From contig NC_006370.1 of the NCBI RefSeq assembly GCF_000196255.1, positions 3,113,411 through 3,177,410 on the forward strand: DNA of 64,000 nt, in the 5' to 3' direction. The position numbers and the translations under genes were made by a program. Below the pieces are notes generated by a model, which was not told the DNA's origin, did not search any database, and saw only the letters and a program-made list of their open reading frames with translations. This DNA is from Photobacterium profundum SS9 (GTDB lineage: Bacteria; Pseudomonadota; Gammaproteobacteria; Enterobacterales; Vibrionaceae). Positions within the stretch are counted from its first letter, which is position 1, and each line of letters starts with the position of its first letter. Shown piece by piece: positions 62,235 through 64,000 of this stretch.

Positions 62235-62885
62235 ATGAAATTATTTACTTTTGATCATTGTCCATTTTGTATAAAAGCGATGATGGTTGCTGGTTATAAA
62301 AAGGCAGATATTGAATTCGTCACTTTGCAAAATCACGATATTGAAGCACGTATTGAGAAAGTCGGGGCCAACTTAGTCCCTATTTTGCAAAAGCCTGATG
62401 GCAGTTACATGGCAGAGAGCCTCGATATTGCGGCTTACATCGATCAACTCGATGGCAAACCAGCATTAGGGCAAAGCGTTGAAGCAGATAAGATTGCACA
62501 ATGGTCAGAGAAAACACGCCCATACAGTAGCTTATTGCTTTACCCTCGCTGGCTAAAAATTGATTTACCCGAATTTCAGTGCCAAGAGGCTAAAGAGTGG
62601 TTCCACAAGAAAAAGTCAGCAACAATTGATGAATCATTTGATGATGCTTTTGCACACTCAGCACAATATATTACAGCATTAAATGCAGTCTTAACGGAAA
62701 TCGATTGGTTAATTTTGCCATCTGAACGTGATAACAATCTAACGTATGACGATGTGAATCTGTTCCCTTCTTTACGCAACTTAACCGTCGTTAAAGGGCT
62801 TGTATTTCCAACACAAGTACGCCAATACATTGATGAAGTGGCAGCATTAACTAACATCAATTTATACGATAACATCGCGCTGTAG
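62235..62885 (+). CDS. grxB: glutaredoxin 2 (GST-like)
   Basis: The protein of 216 residues starts MKLFTFDHCPFCIKAMMVAGYK, with the redox CPFC pair at Cys9 and Cys12. It has the cis-proline region NLVPILQKPDGSYMAESLDIA and an all-helical C-terminal domain (LPSERDNNLTYDDVNLFPSLRNLTVVKG) that fits GrxB rather than the small glutaredoxins. AGGAAAG before the ATG at 62235 decides the start; an upstream in-frame ATG at 62178 lies in the hairpin and is unlikely to be used. Confidence 0.95.
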   Translation: MKLFTFDHCPFCIKAMMVAGYKKADIEFVTLQNHDIEARIEKVGANLVPILQKPDGSYMAESLDIAAYIDQLDGKPALGQSVEADKIAQWSEKTRPYSSLLLYPRWLKIDLPEFQCQEAKEWFHKKKSATIDESFDDAFAHSAQYITALNAVLTEIDWLILPSERDNNLTYDDVNLFPSLRNLTVVKGLVFPTQVRQYIDEVAALTNINLYDNIAL

Positions 62886-62906
62886 TGCTTTTACGCTTTG
62901 ACATAC

Positions 62907-62950
62907 AAAAAAGCCCAGAGATTTCCGTTAGTAATGGGAACATCTGGGCT
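62907..62950 (-). terminator. rho-independent terminator of the amino acid ABC importer operon
   Basis: AGCCCAGA (62912-62919) pairs with TCTGGGCT (62943-62950), and on the minus strand a run of T follows. It lies 38 bases past the permease stop at 62989 and converges with grxB. Confidence 0.85.
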
Positions 62951-62988
62951 CATCTAATAATCTGCATTAATCTAATAAGACAGCGTAC

Positions 62989-63666
62989 TTACACAATCGG
63001 TCTTAAGTGTTGTAGCCAATGTTGCTCTAACTTTTTAAAGCCCCAGATAATAGTAAATGTAAGCACCATATAACACATACCTGCAAATAAGTAAGATTCA
63101 AATGGCGCATAATAACGCGAGTTAACGATACGAGCCGCACCCGTTAAATCAACAATGGTTACGATACCTGCCACTGCAGAACCATGAACCATGAAAATCA
63201 CTTCGTTACTGTATGCTGGTAATGCTCGGCGCATCGCACTGGGTAAAATAATACGGCGGAATGCTAGTGGTGTACTCATTCCATACGCTTTTGCAGCTTC
63301 AATTTCACCTTTAGGTAAGCTATTAATTGCCCCTCGGATAATCTCTGAGGTATAAGCGGCTGTATTTAAAATAAAGACAAAAAGTGCACAAAACCATGCA
63401 TCTTGCCACACTGTACCTTGCACCTCAATAAGCTGACTTAATCCGTAATACACTAAATACAGCTGAATTAATAAAGGCGTACCGCGGAAGAAATAAATAT
63501 AAGCCCAAGCAGGAAAATAAATCATCGGATTTTTACTGTTGCGTGCAATGCCGACGGGTATGGCAATAATTAAGCCAATGACAAGTGCAACCGCGACCAT
63601 CCACACCGTAGTGATAAATCCATCAAGGTAAAGTTCCCAGCTTTCAAAAAGAATACTAAAGTCCAT
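62989..63666 (-). CDS. basic amino acid ABC importer permease, HisM/ArtM-like
   Basis: The 225-residue inner-membrane protein has five helices and the EAA loop GEIEAAKAYGMSTPLAFRRIILP that contacts the ATPase. The motifs FFRGTPLLIQLYLVYYGL and SNEVIFMVHGSAVAGIVTIVDLTG match the HisM/ArtM side of His/Lys/Arg/ornithine importers. With the HisQ-like partner upstream it forms the heteromeric channel. AGGTAAAA before the ATG overlaps the stop of the partner gene. Confidence 0.9.
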   Translation of the reverse strand: MDFSILFESWELYLDGFITTVWMVAVALVIGLIIAIPVGIARNSKNPMIYFPAWAYIYFFRGTPLLIQLYLVYYGLSQLIEVQGTVWQDAWFCALFVFILNTAAYTSEIIRGAINSLPKGEIEAAKAYGMSTPLAFRRIILPSAMRRALPAYSNEVIFMVHGSAVAGIVTIVDLTGAARIVNSRYYAPFESYLFAGMCYMVLTFTIIWGFKKLEQHWLQHLRPIV

Positions 63667-63669
63667 TTT

Positions 63670-64000
63670 TTACCTCGTATGAATGCTAAATCGACGCTCA
63701 GCCCACTTAAGTGCTGATGTAGACAATGTGGTAAACAATAAGAAAACAACAGCAATGGTCATATAAAAGGTAAATGGCATTTGCGTTGCACCTGCCGCCA
63801 ACGAGCCTTTACGTACCATATCGTCTAAACCAATAATCGACACTAACGCGGTTGTTTTGAGTAGTACTAACCAGTTATTACCAAAACCCGGTAACGCATG
63901 TCGGATCATTTGCGGTAATAGAATTCGATGGAAAGATTTAAAGCCACTCATGCCATACGCTTTACCAGCTTCGAGCTCGCCTTTATCAACCGATAAAATT
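63670..64000 (-). CDS. basic amino acid ABC importer permease, HisQ/ArtQ-like, N-terminus outside the window
   Basis: The open frame continues past the window edge; the visible 109 residues are the C-terminal half. They contain the EAA loop (GELEAGKAYGMSGFKSFHRILLP), NNWLVLLKTTALVSIIGLDDMVRK, and a last helix ending WAERRFSIHTR. It pairs with the HisM-like permease 3 bases downstream. The binding-protein and ATPase genes would be beyond the right edge. An internal Met at 63951 is not the start. Confidence 0.9.
   Translation of the reverse strand, partial: ILSVDKGELEAGKAYGMSGFKSFHRILLPQMIRHALPGFGNNWLVLLKTTALVSIIGLDDMVRKGSLAAGATQMPFTFYMTIAVVFLLFTTLSTSALKWAERRFSIHTR

Overview
The window looks like a chromosomal segment of a marine gamma-proteobacterium of the Vibrionaceae, most likely Photobacterium or a close relative. 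This rests on the housekeeping genes (YfcL, EpmC, AroC, RluF, XthA, GrxB), a Vibrio-style mannose PTS locus, a six-copy tRNA-Tyr array and Vibrio-type ~0.27 kb dispersed repeats. The species call is inference; no rRNA gene is present.

Bases 1-34,000 are mainly a surface-polysaccharide island. A leftward operon starts with a JUMPstart/ops element (6500-6537), the RfaH recruitment signal, and runs wza-wzb-wzc, a TagD-like CTP:glycerol-3-phosphate cytidylyltransferase, a Wzx flippase and a CDP-glycerol-type transferase cut by the window edge. Divergent from it is a complete gfcABCD/yjbEFGH-type export cassette (7047-11261). After yfcL and a frameshifted epmC come genes for making and transferring a first sugar, probably QuiNAc: a PglC-type phosphoglycosyl transferase, a WbpM-type 4,6-dehydratase and a reductase. 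A second leftward operon, with its own JUMPstart/ops (31805-31841), encodes the whole pseudaminic acid pathway (pseB, pseC, pseF, a pseG-pseH fusion, pseI). It continues into a pyruvyl transferase, two large related GT-B-like proteins, a second TagD/TagB pair and an orphan membrane protein. A third intact CDP-glycerol-type transferase lies upstream, and a fourth copy is frameshifted. Together this predicts a capsule or O-antigen with pseudaminic acid, pyruvate ketals and glycerol-phosphate (teichoic-acid-like) units. No Wzy polymerase is recognisable.

Bases 33,700-47,600 are ordinary chromosome: a TRIC/UPF0126 channel, aroC, a mannose PTS locus (manP, manA, an AraC-type regulator, an HPr-like/EIIA protein, a free EIIB), rluF and an RND efflux pair. 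Then come six tandem tRNA-Tyr genes (47770-48807), a REC-TPR response regulator, a glutathionyl-hydroquinone reductase, an alanine/ornithine-racemase-family enzyme, a LysR regulator and an exported EEP-family protein. A nested insertion follows: an IS10-like element with a 9-bp target duplication sits inside a dispersed repeat, which itself sits in the loop of what looks like the terminator of a BCCT transporter gene. The end of the window holds a lysine riboswitch controlling a NhaC-family (LysW-type) transporter, xthA, grxB and two permeases of a basic amino acid ABC importer.

Starts were moved from the longest frame to an internal ATG or TTG where a Shine-Dalgarno sequence supported it. 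Functions come from motif and family recognition by eye; no database search was run.
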